A stretch of 30,945 bases of DNA from CAYIEH01 sp964362385 (GCA_964362385.1 CAYIEH010000005.1:1-30945), one strand, 5' to 3'. Counted from the stretch's first letter, positions 22,334 to 29,977 are shown. The notes: a model not told the origin generated them from the sequence alone. Made by a program: numbers and translations.

Positions 22334-23848
22334 ATGCCAAACGAAAAAAATAAAATTAATCCTTCGGCAAGCTCAGGACAAGTGCCTCGTCCGCCTATAG
22401 TGGTTGTAATGGGCCATGTTGACCACGGCAAAACAACCCTGCTTGATTATATTAGAATTAAATGTGCAAAAGCCGCCCCGATTCATCGGGGCGAGCCTCG
22501 CCCGGTTGCCGGACGGGAAGCCGGCGGAATTACTCAATCAATCGGAGCTTATGAAATAATTCATAGTGGCAAAAAAATAACTTTCATTGACACGCCGGGT
22601 CATGAGGCGTTTTCCAAAATGCGCGCTCGCGGCGCTCATGTCGCCGATATGGCAATTTTAATCGTTGCCGCCGATGACGGAGTCCAGCCGCAAACAAAAG
22701 AATCCATTAAAATTCTTGAAGAAACCAAAACGCCCTTTATTGTCGCTATAAATAAAATTGACAAGCCCAACGCCGACATAGAACGCGTTAAAAACGATTT
22801 AATGCAAAATAACGTATTTTTGGAAGGCGCCGGCGGAAATATCAGCTGGCAAAAAATATCCGCGAAACACGGCGAAGGAATCAACGAGCTGTTGGATTTG
22901 ATTCTTCTGGCAAGCGAGATAGAAAACTTTACCTATAACCCCGATATCAACGCTTCGGGAATAATTATAGAAGCGAAATTAGACAGCAAAAGAGGAATCA
23001 CCGCGATCGGGATTGTCAAAAACGGCATTTTGAAAGTCGGCGACGGCATAGCCACTTCAAGCGCCTGCGGAAAAATAAAAATTCTTGAAAATTTTCTTGG
23101 AGAAAAAGCGGAAAAATTGGAACCTTCCGCTCCCTTTTTAATTCTGGGTTTTGACGGCCTGCCTCAAATCGGGGAGGAATTTATCGGCGGGAACATAAAA
23201 CTTTTGCTGAAAGAAAAAAGGATTGTGGTCAAACCAAAAGCTGAAATTAAGCCCGTTTCAAAAAACGGGGTTCCTTCATTAAATATTATTCTCAAAGCGG
23301 ATGTCAGCGGCTCTCTGGAAGCGCTTGCGGAAATTATTAAAAACCTGAAACAGGAAACCGTAACGATTAAAATAATAGACAAGTCGGTCGGCGAAATTAC
23401 CGACGGCGATATTAAGCTGGCGGCTTCAAACAACGCGATAATCATAGGATTTAACGCCAAAGCAAACAGAGCCGTAGAAAATATGGCAAAAGTGCAGGAA
23501 ATAAAATTGATAACCAGCAAAATAATTTACGAACTGGTCAATATGGTTGAGAAAGAAATGAAAGATATTGAAAAGCCGGCGCCGCTGGGCGAAGTTGAAA
23601 TTCTCGCCGTTTTCAGCCAAAAAGATAGAAAACAGCTTGTCGGCGGCAAAGTCATAAGCGGCTTAATAAAAAATAACGTCTCGGTTAAAATCATAAGAGC
23701 GGAGGAAGAATTGGGTTTCGGCAAAATAACCGGTCTTAAATCTTTCAAGCAGGAAGCAACCCAGATTTTGGCTCCGAATGAATGCGGAATTATGATTGAG
23801 TCAAACATTGTTATAAATATCGGCGATAAACTGGTCTATATGAAATAA
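22334..23848 (+). CDS. infB: Translation initiation factor IF-2
   Basis: This GTPase brings fMet-tRNA to the small ribosomal subunit and helps subunit joining. The open frame begins at TTG 22262, but ATG 22334 gives a normal short-form protein of 504 residues without the long N-terminal region. GTPase motifs: GHVDHGKT (27-34), GGITQ (64-68), DTPGH (86-90) and NKID; two beta-barrel domains and the C-terminal fMet-tRNA-binding domain follow. Residues 11-16 (SASSGQ) and about 44-58 (CAKAAPIHRGEPRPV) are coded by repeat-like DNA, and the second insertion sits in switch I. rbfA follows 18 nt later. Confidence 0.96.
   Translation: MPNEKNKINPSASSGQVPRPPIVVVMGHVDHGKTTLLDYIRIKCAKAAPIHRGEPRPVAGREAGGITQSIGAYEIIHSGKKITFIDTPGHEAFSKMRARGAHVADMAILIVAADDGVQPQTKESIKILEETKTPFIVAINKIDKPNADIERVKNDLMQNNVFLEGAGGNISWQKISAKHGEGINELLDLILLASEIENFTYNPDINASGIIIEAKLDSKRGITAIGIVKNGILKVGDGIATSSACGKIKILENFLGEKAEKLEPSAPFLILGFDGLPQIGEEFIGGNIKLLLKEKRIVVKPKAEIKPVSKNGVPSLNIILKADVSGSLEALAEIIKNLKQETVTIKIIDKSVGEITDGDIKLAASNNAIIIGFNAKANRAVENMAKVQEIKLITSKIIYELVNMVEKEMKDIEKPAPLGEVEILAVFSQKDRKQLVGGKVISGLIKNNVSVKIIRAEEELGFGKITGLKSFKQEATQILAPNECGIMIESNIVINIGDKLVYMK
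22362..22382 (+). repeat. 21-bp word inside infB shared with dnaJ
   Basis: CTTCGGCAAGCTCAG then GACAAG, encoding SASSGQ just before the G domain. It matches the dnaJ copy at 12263-12283 at 19 of 21 positions. Confidence 0.75.
22475..22503 (+). repeat. In-frame palindromic element in the infB switch I region
   Basis: GCCCCGAT-TC-ATCGGGGC (22475-22492) overlaps GGGCGA-GCC-TCGCCC (22489-22503), giving two competing hairpins. It adds about 13 residues between DYIR and GREAGGITQ compared with usual IF-2. Confidence 0.75.
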
Positions 23849-23866
23849 TTTTCAGCTATCACGTCT

Positions 23867-24205
23867 TTGCGCTACAAAAAAGAAAAACTTGAAAGTTTAA
23901 TACGGGCGGAATTGTCAAAAATTATCGCGAAAGAACTGGAATTTGAAAATTCTTTAATGACTATAACCGAAGTTGAAACTTCGGACGATTTGAAAACCGC
24001 CGCGGTGAATTTTAGCGTTTATCCTTCGGAAAAAAGCAAGGAAGTTTTAAAAAAGCTTGATGCCAAACACAGTTATCTTTATCATCTTTTAAGAAAAAAA
24101 ATCAGGATAAATATGCTTCCTAAAATAAAATTTAAAATAGACACGGGAATTGAACAAGCTGCAAAAATAGAGAAGATTTTAATAGACGAAAACCGCAAAG
24201 ATTGA
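23867..24205 (+). CDS. rbfA: Ribosome-binding factor A
   Basis: RbfA binds the immature 30S subunit and helps finish 16S rRNA. The 112-residue protein shows the KH-like RbfA pattern: KLESLIRAELSKIIAKELEFE, MTITEVETSDDLKTAAVNFSVYPSE, and LLRKKIRINMLPKIKFKIDTGIEQAAKIEKIL. The only usual start is TTG 23867, and the upstream codons continue in a family-like way, so the start is uncertain. infB-rbfA is a common bacterial order. A GC-rich repeat region follows. Confidence 0.92.
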   Translation: MRYKKEKLESLIRAELSKIIAKELEFENSLMTITEVETSDDLKTAAVNFSVYPSEKSKEVLKKLDAKHSYLYHLLRKKIRINMLPKIKFKIDTGIEQAAKIEKILIDENRKD

Positions 24206-24249
24206 CCCTATTTTCGTGCGTTTGTTTGACGAAATCCGAACCTTTTTTG

Positions 24250-24350
24250 AACGGAACTGACGGCGCGCTTCCCGCCTGCGCCGACCTGCGCTTCGCCGTT
24301 GGCTTCGGCAAGGCGAGGGCTTCGGCGGGCAGGCGCGCGCCAAACTGAAC
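24250..24350. repeat. GC-rich intergenic repeat after rbfA
   Basis: This GC-rich block (CGGCGCGCTTCCCGCCTGCG ... GGCGGGCAGGCGCGCGCC) has partly inverted ends and the internal words CTTCGCCG and CTTCGGCAAGGCG. Its composition differs sharply from its neighbours and no gene is supported. Confidence 0.6.
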
Positions 24351-24414
24351 GCTCCAACCTGCGTTAAAACTTCGGTGGACAAGTCGGTCGGCCAAAAATC
24401 TGAAAGTTTAATAC

Positions 24415-24501
24415 TGGTGCCCGGGGCCGGAGTCGAACCGGCATGGTCATAAGACCACAACATTTTAAGTGTTGCGCGGCTACCAATTACGCCACCCGGG
24501 C
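24415..24501 (-). tRNA. tRNA-Leu (TAA) with encoded CCA
   Basis: Acceptor GCCCGGG/CCCGGGC, anticodon arm CAACA-CTTAAAA-TGTTG (anticodon TAA), long class II variable arm TGGTC-TTAT-GACCA, T-arm GCCGG-TTCGACT-CCGGC, discriminator A, then CCA. The 5' end overlaps the last 15 nt of the HNH nuclease gene. Confidence 0.93.
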
Positions 24502-24984
24502 GCGTTTATTTTTTCCTTTTCCTGAACGACCTCTGTGATTTGTAGTTAAACTATGGCAATTTGGACATAATATTCTTAGATTTTCTAATCTATTATCGTG
24601 TCGGTCGCTATTAATATGGTCGAGTTCTAATGGCAAATATCCGTCGTCTGTCCGTTTTGCCCAACCGCATTGTTCACAATACTCTGGTTTTAATCTAGAG
24701 ACAAATAATCTTTTCTTCAGTTTAAAACTTTGAAAATAACTATTTTTTACTAAAATTTTTTCCAAAGGAATAAAGGGCTTACCTATGCCTCGCAATCCTA
24801 AATTCCAGCCACGACCCTTAAAATGTTTTATATCTAATTTATATTCTTTTATATATTTCTTTACCTGCTCGTAGTTTCCTCCTGCTTCTACTAAACCGAT
24901 TTTTATTAACACTTGCCGATAACTTGTTGAATTTTTAACGGCTTCTTTAAATTGTTTTTCCGCCCATTTTCTTCTCTTGCTCAT
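24487..24984 (-). CDS. Stand-alone HNH endonuclease overlapping tRNA-Leu
   Basis: The 165-residue protein joins an N-terminal DNA-binding-like helical part (FKEAVKNSTSYRQVLIKIGL, then LDIKHFKGRGWNLG) to an HNH nuclease domain: Cys103, Cys106 (EYCEQC), the catalytic-type LELDHINSDRHDNRLENLR (119-137) and Cys140, Cys143 (CPNCH). The cysteines should bind a structural zinc and the DH/N residues a metal. It would cut or nick DNA. Its stop codon lies within the D-arm of tRNA-Leu on the same strand. There is no ribosome site, and TATAAT ends 6 nt before the ATG, so the mRNA is probably leaderless. Confidence 0.85.
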   Translation of the reverse strand: MSKRRKWAEKQFKEAVKNSTSYRQVLIKIGLVEAGGNYEQVKKYIKEYKLDIKHFKGRGWNLGLRGIGKPFIPLEKILVKNSYFQSFKLKKRLFVSRLKPEYCEQCGWAKRTDDGYLPLELDHINSDRHDNRLENLRILCPNCHSLTTNHRGRSGKGKNKRARVA

Positions 24985-24990
24985 TATTAA

Positions 24991-25019
24991 ATTATATCAA
25001 ACGGCAAACACTCACACAA
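24991..25019 (-). promoter_or_regulatory. Probable leaderless promoter of the HNH gene
   Basis: TTGTGT (25014-25019), a 17-bp spacer and TATAAT (24991-24996) on the minus strand. Transcription should begin at or next to the ATG (24984) and could continue through tRNA-Leu. Confidence 0.55.
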
Positions 25020-25044
25020 TATGTATAAATACGTTTACCTTTTG

Positions 25045-25116
25045 AGGCCACGGCCGGAATCGAACCGGCGTATATTTCTTTTGCAGAGAAATGCCTTACC
25101 ACTTGGCTACGTGGCC
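25045..25116 (-). tRNA. tRNA-Cys (GCA)
   Basis: Acceptor GGCCACG/CGTGGCC, anticodon arm TTTCT-CTGCAAA-AGAAA (anticodon GCA), T-arm GCCGG-TTCGATT-CCGGC, and the discriminator U typical of tRNA-Cys. CCA is not encoded. Confidence 0.94.
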
Positions 25117-25170
25117 AATTTTGTGATTATTTTACCATCTATTTCCCTTTTTTCAACCCGTTAATCATAT

Positions 25171-25632
25171 TTATTTAACCATCACCCAAATCGCGGCTAA
25201 AATAACCGCAATCTGACTGGCATATTTAATCCATTTCGGAACGTGTTTATTTCTAAAAATATGCGCCGCGTTATGATACCCATAAAGCGTTTTTAAAAAT
25301 CGGAAATCAAAAACAAAACCCAAAAAACTGAAAATGTCCGGCAAAATTCCAAAAAACATTCCGGTCAAAATATAACTCAAATCGGCATAATTTTTAGTTA
25401 AAAAAATAATTATTAAAAATCCAATCGAAAAATCAACTCCGATTTTCGCCAAATCAAAAAACAACATTCCCCTGCCTTTGATTTTACGCTTTAAAGCCGG
25501 AAGATCGTATTCCGCGTGAGGAATAACATCAAAAATAAAATGGCTGAGCAAAGCCAAAATAGCCACCAGCCAATAACTGCGCGACGCGGAGCCGATTGCG
25601 GCTCCGGCCAAAATATGAGGAGTAATTATCAT
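25171..25632 (-). CDS. Multi-pass membrane protein, YdjM/hydrolase-like
   Basis: The 153-residue protein has about four helices. TPHILAGAAIGSASRS at the start and ALLSHFIFDVIPHAEYDL (residues 27-45) place His and Asp residues at the membrane edge, and GMFFGILPDIFSF adds another. This resembles membrane-bound putative metal-dependent hydrolases of the YdjM kind, but activity is unproven. Its ATG begins 4 nt after the pheT stop, so it is probably translated from the pheST mRNA. Confidence 0.65.
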   Translation of the reverse strand: MIITPHILAGAAIGSASRSYWLVAILALLSHFIFDVIPHAEYDLPALKRKIKGRGMLFFDLAKIGVDFSIGFLIIIFLTKNYADLSYILTGMFFGILPDIFSFLGFVFDFRFLKTLYGYHNAAHIFRNKHVPKWIKYASQIAVILAAIWVMVK

Positions 25633-25636
25633 GAGC

Positions 25637-27658
25637 TTATCTGATATCCGCCTTAAAATTCATTCGTAGTATATTTTCTATCTTTTCCATTTCTCTATTG
25701 ACCTCCTCGTCGGTCAAAGTCCTGTCATCTGACTGAAAAACAATCCTGAAAGTGAGACTGCTTTTATTTTCCATCTTTTCGTCCCAATATTCATCAATTA
25801 AATCAACATCATTGATATATTTTAAATCAACCGTCTGAATCGCCTGAGTAATATCGCCGACTCTCATATTTCTGTCAACTAAAATGGAAACGTCTCTTAC
25901 CATTGACGGATATTTGGATAAAGGCCTGTATTCATGTTCTCCTTCAACCAGCTTAAGCAACTCCTCAATGTCCATCTCCGCCAAACTTATATGCCATTTT
26001 CCCAAATCTTCGGGATTTTTTGCTTTCCCCAGATAACCGATTATCTTGCCGCCTGAATCAATTTTTAATGTTTCTCCCGCCTTCAGATAACCAGCGGTAA
26101 AATCCTTAACCCAGTCGTTCTCGGCCACGGGAGCGAATAAATAATCAATCAAACCGATTCGCTTGAATAATTCAGAAACCAATCCTTTCAGTTTAAAAAA
26201 TGTTTCGTTGTCTTTAGAAGCCAAAATAATTCCCAAACTGCTTATTTCATTTGTTTTTTTGCCGATTTTAAAGAAAATCTTGCCGGTCTCAAAAATTGAT
26301 ATTTCGTCAAAAAAACGGCTGTTAGATTCAATGTTTTTTATAAGATTAGGCGCCAATGACGGCCTTAAATAGTAAAATTCATTACTGATCGGATTTTCAA
26401 GTTCAACCAGCTCGTTTCCAAAATCTTTTTTATTATAAACGCCGCTTATGAAGGAATTATTAAGAACTTCGTTCAACCCGAATTTGACCAAGACTTTTTT
26501 AATTTTATCCTCAAGAATAATTTGGTCTTCAAATCCCGAGGGAATCAGATGAACGTGAGGAGGGGCTGATTTTAAATTATTATATCCGTATAATCTGGCG
26601 ACTTCTTCATATAAATCCCGATGTTCTTCTATGTCCATTCTATATTGAGGAGCTTCCACTATAAATTTGGTAATTGGGCAATCCGACGCCTTGGCAATCG
26701 GGATTTTAATCTGAAATCCCAGAAGCTCTAAATATTTTTTGACTGCTTTAAAATCAAAATCAGTTCCGATAAAAGAATTAAGATGATCAACGTCAAGTTT
26801 TATGATTTTCTTCGGCTGTTTTCTGGGATAGATGTCAACAATCGCCCCCGGATTTCCATTACAAAAATCTCTGATTAACTGCGCCGCCCTTAAAATAGCC
26901 GTATTAACCAATTCGGGGCTTAAACCTCTTGAAAATCTAGCCGACGCATCCGTTGCCACACCGACTCTTTTGGAAGTTTTATATATATATGAACCTTCAA
27001 AATTTCCTGCCGTGAGCAAGATATTTTCCGTTTCTGAAGTTATTTCCGCTTTTTTACCGCCTTTAATTCCAGCAATATCAAGCGCGTCTTTCATATCAGC
27101 CAATACTGAAATATTTGAATCTAACTTAATTTTAGTTCCGTCTAATAATTCAACAATTTCATTATTTTTTGCATTTCTAATAATAAGTTTATCCCCATCC
27201 ATTTTATCCAGATCAAGAACATGGATAGGTTGCCCGGTTTCAAACATGACATAGTTTGTTATATCGACTAAATTATTAATGGGCCTCATTCCGCATGATA
27301 CTATTACATCTTGCATCCACTTTGGCGATGGACCAATTTTTATCCCTTCAAAAACTATATCACTCATCCTATTGCATACTGAAGATTTAATTTCGACAGG
27401 CACCTTTCTATTTATTATTTTTTTCAATTTAATTTCCTTAAATGGCTTTAATTTTTTACCATAAATCGCGGAAATTTCTCTGGCAATGCCGATATGCGAT
27501 GCCGCGTCAGAATACCTGTTCGGCGGCAGTTTAATTTCAACAGTGTCATTTCCCGCGTCTTCCGCTTCAAAGGAAAAAAGAGTTAATTTTTCAATTAAAT
27601 CCTTTTTATTTTTAATTTCAGGGCTTAATTTTTTGAGTAATTTATGCGAGAATTTCAT
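25637..27658 (-). CDS. pheT: Phenylalanine-tRNA ligase beta subunit, short form
   Basis: The 673-residue beta subunit works with PheS in an alpha2-beta2 enzyme that charges tRNA-Phe. The N-terminus (MKFSHKLLKKLSPEIKNKKDLIEKL) goes straight into the B1 core, so the usual N-terminal EMAP-type tRNA-binding domain is missing. Visible parts are the B3/B4 core (VGVATDASARFSRGL), the B5 domain (PHVHLIPSGF just after it) and the C-terminal anticodon-binding domain (YPSMVRDVSILVDRNMRVGDI, DDRTLTDEEVNREMEKI). It is shorter than the E. coli form (about 795). Confidence 0.95.
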   Translation of the reverse strand: MKFSHKLLKKLSPEIKNKKDLIEKLTLFSFEAEDAGNDTVEIKLPPNRYSDAASHIGIAREISAIYGKKLKPFKEIKLKKIINRKVPVEIKSSVCNRMSDIVFEGIKIGPSPKWMQDVIVSCGMRPINNLVDITNYVMFETGQPIHVLDLDKMDGDKLIIRNAKNNEIVELLDGTKIKLDSNISVLADMKDALDIAGIKGGKKAEITSETENILLTAGNFEGSYIYKTSKRVGVATDASARFSRGLSPELVNTAILRAAQLIRDFCNGNPGAIVDIYPRKQPKKIIKLDVDHLNSFIGTDFDFKAVKKYLELLGFQIKIPIAKASDCPITKFIVEAPQYRMDIEEHRDLYEEVARLYGYNNLKSAPPHVHLIPSGFEDQIILEDKIKKVLVKFGLNEVLNNSFISGVYNKKDFGNELVELENPISNEFYYLRPSLAPNLIKNIESNSRFFDEISIFETGKIFFKIGKKTNEISSLGIILASKDNETFFKLKGLVSELFKRIGLIDYLFAPVAENDWVKDFTAGYLKAGETLKIDSGGKIIGYLGKAKNPEDLGKWHISLAEMDIEELLKLVEGEHEYRPLSKYPSMVRDVSILVDRNMRVGDITQAIQTVDLKYINDVDLIDEYWDEKMENKSSLTFRIVFQSDDRTLTDEEVNREMEKIENILRMNFKADIR

Positions 27659-27663
27659 GCCGA

Positions 27664-28068
27664 TTATTTTTCTAGGGATAATTTATTTTTTATATGAGTC
27701 ATTTTATTTTCTATATAAGTCATTTTATTTCCCAAAACACTGACAAAATCGCCTTTTGGGTGTAAATAGTTTTTAAAATTTTTTTCTTTCGCTTCTTTAT
27801 TTTTTTCTCTCGTTTCTTCTAAAATCTTGTTGCGATAAGTGTTGAATTTTTCTTCAAATTTATTATAATCTTCATTGGTCTTTATAGCTTTGCAACCCAA
27901 CCATAATTCAGCTTCTTCCTCGCCTATTTCTTCAATTTTTACATCGGCAATATCGGCGGTATTTTGAAGCTGCTGTTTTTCCAGTAATAATTCGCTTCTG
28001 ACTTGCTGAATCATTCTTTCTATTTCGTTTTTCTTGTCTTTTTCTTTTTCAAAATTTGAATTTTCCAT
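27664..28068 (-). CDS. Coiled-coil protein of unknown function between pheS and pheT
   Basis: I do not recognise this 134-residue, strongly charged, helical protein (EKEKDKKNEIERMIQQVRSE; EEEAELWLGC; KFNTYRNKILEETREKNKEAKEKN). There is no signal or membrane segment. Near its end NKMTYIE is followed by NKMTHIK, a 21-bp tandem duplication in the DNA around 27690-27725. It starts right after the pheS stop and ends 5 nt before pheT, so it is made from the same mRNA. A gene between pheS and pheT is unusual. Confidence 0.7.
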   Translation of the reverse strand: MENSNFEKEKDKKNEIERMIQQVRSELLLEKQQLQNTADIADVKIEEIGEEEAELWLGCKAIKTNEDYNKFEEKFNTYRNKILEETREKNKEAKEKNFKNYLHPKGDFVSVLGNKMTYIENKMTHIKNKLSLEK

Positions 28069-28069
28069 T

Positions 28070-29104
28070 TTAAAATTGTTTTATAAATTTTAAATCTCCG
28101 CTATAAAATAATCTGATATCAGGAATCTTGTATTTTATCATTGCCAACCTGTCCGTTCCCATTCCGAAAGCAAATCCCTGCCATTCATTCGGATTGTATC
28201 TCACTGCGTCAAAAACGTTTCTATGCACCATGCCGGCGCCCATCACTTCCAGCCATTGGGATTTTTTATCCAGTCGGATATCAACCTCAAGCCCGGGCTC
28301 CACAAAAGGAAAATAACTCGGGCGGAAACGGAATTCTATTTTTTGATTTTTAAAAAATTTTTTGAAAAATTCCTCAATGACAAATTTGAAATTCGCGAGT
28401 GAAACATTCTTGCCGACCATTAAACCTTCAACCTGATAAAAATTTATTTCGTGAGAGGCATCGGTCGCCTCGTAGCGGAAAACCCTGCCCGGCACAATAA
28501 TCTGAAACGGCGGATTGTGTTTTTCCATATATCTGATTTGCACCGGACTGGTATGGGTGCGCAATAACAACTTTTCAGATTTTCGGATTTCGGATTTCGG
28601 ATTTCGGATTTCCTTTTGGTTGCGTAGCAACCAAAAGGTGTCCCACATTTCCCGCGCCGGATGATTGATCGGAATATTTAAAGCGTCAAAATTATGGTAT
28701 TCATCTTCCACTTCCGGGCCCTCAATAACTGAAAAATTCATTGAAAGAAAAATCTGCTTAATTTCTTCCTCAACTTTTGTAAGCAGATGGAGATGGCCGG
28801 CTTCAGCTTTCTTGCCGGGCTTGGTGATATCCAAAGACGGCTGAATTAAAGAATATTTATAATGAAGATCCTCGGTTTTTTCTCTTATTAAATCCGCAAG
28901 TTCCTTTCTTAATTCGTTTGCTTTAACGCCGGTTTCCCTGCGCTCTTCAATAGATAAGTTCTTTAACGAGCTTAGGATGTCAATAAGTTCGCTCTTTCGG
29001 CCGAGATATTTTACCCTTATTTTTTCAAGCAAGCTTAAATCTTTAACTTCTTCAATTTCTTTAATAAAATTTTCTCTGATTTTTTGAAGATTATCCAAAG
29101 ACAT
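28070..29104 (-). CDS. pheS: Phenylalanine-tRNA ligase alpha subunit
   Basis: The 344-residue catalytic subunit binds ATP and phenylalanine and charges tRNA-Phe. It has an N-terminal coiled-coil (1-85), motif 1 (PEVEDEYHNFDALNIPINHPARE), THTSPVQIRYM near residue 184, motif 2 (VFRYEATDASHEINFYQVEG) and motif 3 (GFAFGMGTDRLAMI). Between DTFW and LLLRTHTS, where E. coli has only a few residues, there are about 17 extra (LLRNQKEIRNPKSEIRKSEK). A heptanucleotide tandem repeat plus a perfect palindrome encode these. Length is otherwise normal. Confidence 0.97.
   Translation of the reverse strand: MSLDNLQKIRENFIKEIEEVKDLSLLEKIRVKYLGRKSELIDILSSLKNLSIEERRETGVKANELRKELADLIREKTEDLHYKYSLIQPSLDITKPGKKAEAGHLHLLTKVEEEIKQIFLSMNFSVIEGPEVEDEYHNFDALNIPINHPAREMWDTFWLLRNQKEIRNPKSEIRKSEKLLLRTHTSPVQIRYMEKHNPPFQIIVPGRVFRYEATDASHEINFYQVEGLMVGKNVSLANFKFVIEEFFKKFFKNQKIEFRFRPSYFPFVEPGLEVDIRLDKKSQWLEVMGAGMVHRNVFDAVRYNPNEWQGFAFGMGTDRLAMIKYKIPDIRLFYSGDLKFIKQF
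28581..28638 (-). repeat. Tandem heptamer and palindrome inside pheS
   Basis: Four perfect copies of TTTCGGA run from 28581 to 28608, and CCTTTTGGTTGC-GTA-GCAACCAAAAGG spans 28612-28638. Both are in frame and lie exactly in the segment that is extra compared with usual PheS. Confidence 0.9.
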
Positions 29105-29141
29105 ATCTAAAATTTATCATATTTTGAAGTTTGAGACAATA

Positions 29142-29166
29142 AAAGCGGGCAAAATTTGCCCGCTTT
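29142..29166 (-). terminator. Terminator hairpin upstream of pheS
   Basis: AAAGCGGGCAAA (29142-29153) pairs perfectly with TTTGCCCGCTTT (29155-29166); TTTTATTG follows on the minus strand. It should end the transcript of the 29254 gene before pheS. Confidence 0.75.
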
Positions 29167-29253
29167 CCAAATCTCATAAATTTTGTTCTTTGGAAATTTT
29201 TGCCAATGTTTCGTCGGATTTTTTGTATTAGAGCTGTCCGATATAAAAATTGA

Positions 29254-29553
29254 TTAATCATTGATAAATAAACTATGAAAGATGATAAAAAGTATAGTAC
29301 ATAAGCCTACGAGGATGGATAAATTAACCAAAATAGAACGCTCTTTGTATTTTCTTACAGCTAATATCCCACTGATTAAAGCAACGATGCTTGCGGAGAA
29401 CACAATAGGCACAGTCACATCCCACCAATGATCGCCAAAAGACAGTATTTTTAGTATCAAAACAAGCACACAAGAAGCGGCAATTACAATTAAGAAAAAG
29501 GCGTTCAATCCTACTGACCACTTACCTAATGTAGTTTGTGGCATTCTAATCAT
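29254..29553 (-). CDS. Small membrane protein of unknown function
   Basis: The 99-residue protein has three hydrophobic helices (about residues 13-36, 44-64 and 72-95) with a WWDV motif between the first two. I do not recognise it. There is no ribosome site; TACAAT ends 6 nt before the ATG (29560-29565), which again fits a leaderless mRNA, although no good -35 is seen. It ends in the hairpin at 29142-29166. Confidence 0.6.
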   Translation of the reverse strand: MIRMPQTTLGKWSVGLNAFFLIVIAASCVLVLILKILSFGDHWWDVTVPIVFSASIVALISGILAVRKYKERSILVNLSILVGLCTILFIIFHSLFIND

Positions 29554-29601
29554 ACACTTATTGTAACTTCATTAAAATGTAAACTATATAATTCATTTTT
29601 A

Positions 29602-29708
29602 CGAAGGCGGACTGCGTCCGCTGACTTTGTCAGCCGTAGGTTTAGACTACGTCATCCGAAGGCTGAAACCCGGCGTAGCCCGACTTCGCCAAGGCTACGT
29701 CGGGTGAA
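29602..29708. repeat. Cluster of short GC-rich hairpins
   Basis: A chain of small hairpins: GCGGAC-TGC-GTCCGC, CTGAC-TTT-GTCAG, CGTAG-GTTTAGA-CTACG, and GTAGCC with GGCTAC enclosing CGACTTCGCC. It lies between the 29254 gene and tRNA-Ser. No gene is supported. Confidence 0.65.
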
Positions 29709-29710
29709 AG

Positions 29711-29797
29711 CGGAGGGTACAGGATTTGAACCTGTGATCCCGTTTCCGGGAAAGCGCATTTCGAATGCGCCGCACTAGACCGCTATGCGAACCCTCC
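29711..29797 (-). tRNA. tRNA-Ser (CGA)
   Basis: Acceptor GGAGGGT/ACCCTCC, anticodon arm GCGCA-TTCGAAA-TGCGC (anticodon CGA), long variable arm with CCCG/CGGG, T-arm CAGG-TTCAAAT-CCTG, and the discriminator G typical of serine. CCA is not encoded. Confidence 0.93.
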
Positions 29798-29812
29798 AAA
29801 TAATTATAACCG

Positions 29813-29837
29813 TGCCCCCGGAGAGAATCGGACTCCC
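29813..29837 (-). pseudogene. 3' piece of a broken tRNA
   Basis: T-arm GGGAG-TCCGATT-CTCTC and acceptor strand CGGGGGC with discriminator A. The acceptor strand pairs fully with GCCCTCG at 29971-29977, on the far side of tRNA-Arg. No anticodon arm is found in between. Confidence 0.6.
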
Positions 29838-29865
29838 ATTTTATCCTCCCGCCTGCCATCGCCCG

Positions 29866-29937
29866 TACCCCCAGCAGGAATTGAACCCACATCTTTCCCT
29901 TAGGACGGGATTGCTCTATCCGTTGAGCTATAGGGGC
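29866..29937 (-). tRNA. tRNA-Arg (CCT)
   Basis: Acceptor GCCCCTA against TGGGGGT (two wobble pairs), D-arm GCTC/GAGC, anticodon loop GTCCTAA (anticodon CCT), T-loop TTCAATT, discriminator A. The T-stem has two G-T pairs and the outer anticodon pair is A-A, so it is somewhat weak but complete. CCA is not encoded. It lies between two pieces of another tRNA. Confidence 0.82.
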
Positions 29938-29956
29938 CCAGGCCATGGCGGGCAGG

Positions 29957-29977
29957 TGTCCGTTGAACTACGAGGGC
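29957..29977 (-). pseudogene. 5' piece of a broken tRNA
   Basis: GCCCTCGTAGTTCAACGGAC reads like the acceptor strand and D-loop of a tRNA, then continues into GC-rich repeat-like DNA instead of the second D-stem strand. A further copy of its first 11 nt lies at 30007-30017. Confidence 0.6.

Noticed and set aside
24132..24463. Minus-strand frames of 87 and 94 codons after rbfA
   Set aside because: They cross a GC-rich repeat and tRNA-Leu, and the residues follow base composition only.
28581..28608. CRISPR-like repeat array
   Set aside because: Units of 7 bp in direct contact with no spacers are a microsatellite inside pheS.
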